Origin: Clostridia bacterium
GTDB lineage: Bacteria > Bacillota_A > Clostridia > Oscillospirales > CAG-272
Length of the DNA: 7,279 bases
Direction: 5' to 3'
NCBI GenBank assembly: GCA_017626655.1
Contig: JAGAIH010000180.1
Location: 1-7,279 of the forward strand
Shown here: piece after piece, positions 5,725 through 7,279 of the stretch
Position numbering within the stretch: the first letter of the stretch is position 1
Layout of the letters: each line of letters opens with the position of its first letter
Made by a program: the position numbers and the translations under genes
The notes under the pieces: model-generated
What the model was told of the DNA's origin: nothing
What the model saw: only the letters and a program-made list of their open reading frames with translations
Databases searched by the model: none

Positions 5725-5749
5725 ACTGTGCTATAGCAAGTATCACAGT
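5725..5749. promoter_or_regulatory. Probable operator of the YtrA-type repressor
   Basis: ACTGTG (5725-5730) and CACAGT (5744-5749) form a perfect 6-bp inverted repeat with a 13-bp spacer, placed over the predicted start site two bases after the -10 box. From memory, B. subtilis YtrA binds AGTGTA-N13-TACACT; the arms differ here but the spacing is the same. Binding would block initiation, so autorepression is likely. A nested 10-bp perfect palindrome TGCTATAGCA lies at 5729-5738. Confidence 0.65.
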
Positions 5750-5761
5750 TGGAAAATTCTC

Positions 5762-6127
5762 ATGATCGTCATTGACCACAACAGCAAGACCCCCGTCTAC
5801 GAGCAGATCAAGGTGCAGATCCTGTCCCTGATCACCTCGGGGGCCCTGTCCCCCGGCGACAAGCTCCCCTCCCTCCGCACCCTGGCCGCCGACCTGTCCC
5901 TCAACTTCAACACCATCAAAAAGGTCTTTGCCCAGCTGGAAAACGACGGCGTGATTATCACGGTCCAGGGCAAGGGCTGCTTTGTGGCGGACACCGCAAG
6001 GGACAACCCCGCCGTACTGGATCGGGCCGAAGCCGCTTTGAAGGAGGCGGTGGCGGTAGCCCGCGCCTCGGGAATCAGCCGGGAGCGGGCGGAGGCCATT
6101 TTGGCGGAGGTGTTTGGGAAAAAGTAA
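5762..6127 (+). CDS. GntR-family transcriptional regulator, YtrA subfamily
   Basis: The 121-residue protein has an N-terminal winged helix-turn-helix (about residues 10-76) with PVYEQIKVQI, SGALSPGDKLPSLRTLA and the wing QGKGCFV typical of GntR regulators. Only about 45 residues follow, predicted to form helices for dimerisation. There is no FCD, UTRA or aminotransferase-like effector domain, which defines the YtrA branch. These proteins usually repress their own operon with a linked ABC transporter; in B. subtilis YtrA responds to cell-wall-active antibiotics. The ATG at 5762 follows only a weak ribosome binding site (GGAAAA at 5751-5756), which may keep repressor levels low. The ABC ATPase gene follows after 216 bases, unusually far for this operon type, because a repeat element fills the gap. 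The inducer is unknown. The same promoter region also faces the GlpA-like operon, but the operator lies only at the gntR start. Confidence 0.92.
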   Translation: MIVIDHNSKTPVYEQIKVQILSLITSGALSPGDKLPSLRTLAADLSLNFNTIKKVFAQLENDGVIITVQGKGCFVADTARDNPAVLDRAEAALKEAVAVARASGISRERAEAILAEVFGKK

Positions 6128-6147
6128 ATTGCTTTTTTTCCGCGTGT

Positions 6148-6307
6148 CGAATTCGTAATTCGTAATTCGTAATTGAGGAGTCCAAAAAGCTGAAGTGCCG
6201 GCAGATAATGATGGGCTTTATCCGGTCATCCGAACGCATTTGATCCAAGGTAAAAAAGCGTCGCTTACTTCGTAATTACGAATTACGAATTGCGAATTAC
6301 GAATTAC
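6148..6307. repeat. Inverted-repeat element with heptamer-built arms (MITE-like)
   Basis: The left arm is three AATTCGT units plus AATT (6150-6174). The right arm is AATTACG, AATTACG, AATTGCG, AATTACG and AATTAC (6274-6307), the reverse complement repeat. The roughly 100-bp centre is non-coding and holds smaller foldbacks: GATAA (6204-6208) with TTATC (6218-6222) extended by CCG/CGG after a 3-nt bulge, and AAGCG-T-CGCTT (6256-6266). The whole unit could fold as one long hairpin in RNA. It fills most of the gap between gntR and the ABC gene. Size, terminal inverted repeats and lack of coding suggest a miniature inverted-repeat or REP-like element; no target duplication is evident. It might also act as an RNA stability or polarity element. 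Confidence 0.75.
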
Positions 6308-6343
6308 ACCGCTCCCCCGCAAACCACAGAAAGGAAAATATCC

Positions 6344-7273
6344 ATGATCGAGATCAACCACATCACCAAGGCCTTCGGGGACAAAACGGTGCTGGACAAC
6401 ATCACCGTCACCGTCGCCGACGGCTCCATATACGGCCTTGTGGGCTACAACGGGGCGGGTAAGACCACCCTACTGAACCTCATAGCCGGACTCTACCGCC
6501 CCGACGGCGGCAACATTACCGCCGACACCGAGGACGGCAAGCTGGCGGTCTACGGCTCGGAGCGGGTGCGCCGCGACCTGTTCCTCATCCCCGACGACCC
6601 CTACATCCTCCCCCAAGCCAGCCTTGCCACCATGGCGGCCTTCTATCGGGGCTTCTACCCTGATTTTTCCATGGAGACCCTGGAAAAGCTCACCGAGATC
6701 TTCGGCCTTGACCCCAAAAAGAAGCTGAACGGCTTCTCCAAGGGCATGAAGCGGCAGGCGGCCATCATCCTGGGGCTGTCCTCCCGCGCCCGCTACCTCC
6801 TTTTGGACGAGAGCTTTGACGGTCTGGACCCCAACATCCGCATGACGGTCTGCGACCTCCTCATGGAGTACATGGCCGAGACGGGGGCTACCATCATCAT
6901 GGCCTCCCACAACCTCCACGAGATCGAGCATATCTGCGATACGGTGGGTATGCTCAATGGCACCCACATCGTCTACAGCTGTGAGATCGAGGCCATCAAG
7001 GAGCGCTACACCCGCATCCGCGCCGCCTTTGACCGCGAGGTGGACGAGACCGCGCTCACGGGAATCACCTATGGCGATCTGAACGCCTGCGGGAAGGTGC
7101 TGTCCTTTGTCAGCGAGACCCCCGTCGATGAGGTGGAGGCCACCCTCCGCGCCCACGGCGGACTGTGCCTGTTCGAGACCTACCCCCTGTCCTTGGAGGA
7201 GGTCTTCAAGTATGAAATGAAGAAGGGAGGAAAGAGCTATGACATCGAAGGACTCTTTGGCAGTAAAGCGTAA
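6344..7273 (+). CDS. ABC transporter ATP-binding protein, YtrB-like
   Basis: The 309-residue cytoplasmic ATPase presumably powers a membrane partner encoded next. Motifs in order: Walker A GYNGAGKTT (residues 34-42); a signature reduced to FSKGMKRQ (131-138) in place of LSGGQ; Walker B YLLLDES (151-157) with catalytic Glu156; D-loop GLD (160-162); switch His189 in ASHNLHEI. The usual Q-loop position reads IPDDP (82-86), without a glutamine. FYRGFYPDF (100-108) is typical of YtrB/BcrA-like exporter ATPases. About 100 residues follow the ATPase core as a C-terminal extension common in this group. I chose the ATG at 6344 because AAGGA (6331-6335) lies eight bases upstream and the protein then begins MIEINHITKAFG; an earlier in-frame start at 6290 would lie inside the repeat element. 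It is probably expressed from the gntR promoter and repressed by that regulator. The substrate is not known; export or envelope-stress defence is inferred from the YtrA link. Confidence 0.92.
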   Translation: MIEINHITKAFGDKTVLDNITVTVADGSIYGLVGYNGAGKTTLLNLIAGLYRPDGGNITADTEDGKLAVYGSERVRRDLFLIPDDPYILPQASLATMAAFYRGFYPDFSMETLEKLTEIFGLDPKKKLNGFSKGMKRQAAIILGLSSRARYLLLDESFDGLDPNIRMTVCDLLMEYMAETGATIIMASHNLHEIEHICDTVGMLNGTHIVYSCEIEAIKERYTRIRAAFDREVDETALTGITYGDLNACGKVLSFVSETPVDEVEATLRAHGGLCLFETYPLSLEEVFKYEMKKGGKSYDIEGLFGSKA

Positions 7274-7279
7274 GTTCCA
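7239..7279 (+). CDS. Start of the next gene, probably the ABC permease (3' truncated)
   Basis: An ATG at 7239-7241 is preceded by GGGAGGAAA (7225-7233), a strong ribosome binding site at good spacing. The frame stays open to the window end as MTSKDSLAVKRKF. It overlaps the ATPase gene by 35 bases in another frame, so translation may be coupled. The identity as a membrane permease is inferred only from operon custom for YtrB-like ATPases; no membrane segment is reached in the visible 13 residues. Confidence 0.65.
   Translation, partial: MTSKDSLAVKRKF

Noticed and set aside
6119..6139. Possible terminator after gntR (AAAAAG, 7-nt loop, CTTTTT)
   Set aside because: The six-bp stem is almost all A-T and unlikely to be stable. 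A full terminator here would also isolate the ABC gene, for which I see no separate promoter.
6240..6280. Possible promoter for the ABC gene starting with TTGATC at 6240-6245
   Set aside because: No acceptable -10 box occurs 16-18 bp downstream. The later AT-rich hexamers belong to the heptamer repeats.
6470..7156. - strand open frame of 228 codons opposite the ABC ATPase
   Set aside because: It is antisense to a gene with intact Walker motifs, with no supporting start signal.

Overview
This window looks like chromosome of a GC-rich anaerobic member of the Bacillota, probably class Clostridia and perhaps Oscillospirales-like. That placement is inferred from the gene set: [FeFe]-hydrogenase maturase HydF, the Gram-positive antiterminator GlpP, a clostridial-type glycerol-3-phosphate dehydrogenase cassette with a DUF1667 protein, and a YtrA-type GntR regulator driving an ABC transporter. 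Strong AGGAGG-like ribosome binding sites, sigma-A promoters and AT-rich intergenic DNA between GC-rich genes agree with it. I see no tRNA, rRNA, CRISPR array, transposase or phage gene.

Layout. (1) Bases 1-1123, + strand: the 3' nine-tenths of hydF, truncated by the window edge. It ends at a bidirectional terminator shared with the convergent gene glpP. (2) Bases 1186-2257, - strand: a GNAT acetyltransferase gene followed by glpP, probably co-transcribed from a sigma-A promoter at 2291-2319. That promoter's -35 box lies inside a 12-bp-stem palindrome. (3) Bases 2371-5517, - strand: a tight three-gene operon, read in the order GlpA-like FAD dehydrogenase with a BFD-type [2Fe-2S] tail, a second FAD/NAD(P) oxidoreductase, then a small Cys-rich DUF1667 protein. 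A perfect consensus promoter (5631-5659) drives it, and an intrinsic terminator (5551-5600) lies in the untranslated leader. (4) Bases 5695-7279, + strand: a divergent gene for a YtrA-type GntR repressor with its own consensus promoter and a palindromic operator over the start site, a 160-bp inverted-repeat element built of 7-bp units, a YtrB-like ABC ATPase gene, and the first codons of an overlapping downstream gene, probably the permease.

How the parts fit. GlpP is known to bind glycerol-3-phosphate and allow read-through of a leader terminator. A gene for it and a leader terminator on the dehydrogenase operon occur together here, so the operon is probably induced by glycerol-3-phosphate through antitermination. 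The ABC operon is probably repressed by its own first gene product and induced by an unknown envelope-related signal, by analogy with B. subtilis YtrA. The most interesting signals are regulatory and structural: the leader terminator, the ACTGTG-N13-CACAGT operator, the promoter embedded in a palindrome, and the heptamer-built inverted-repeat element. I do not see a clearly undescribed multi-gene system. The least understood protein is the DUF1667 subunit.
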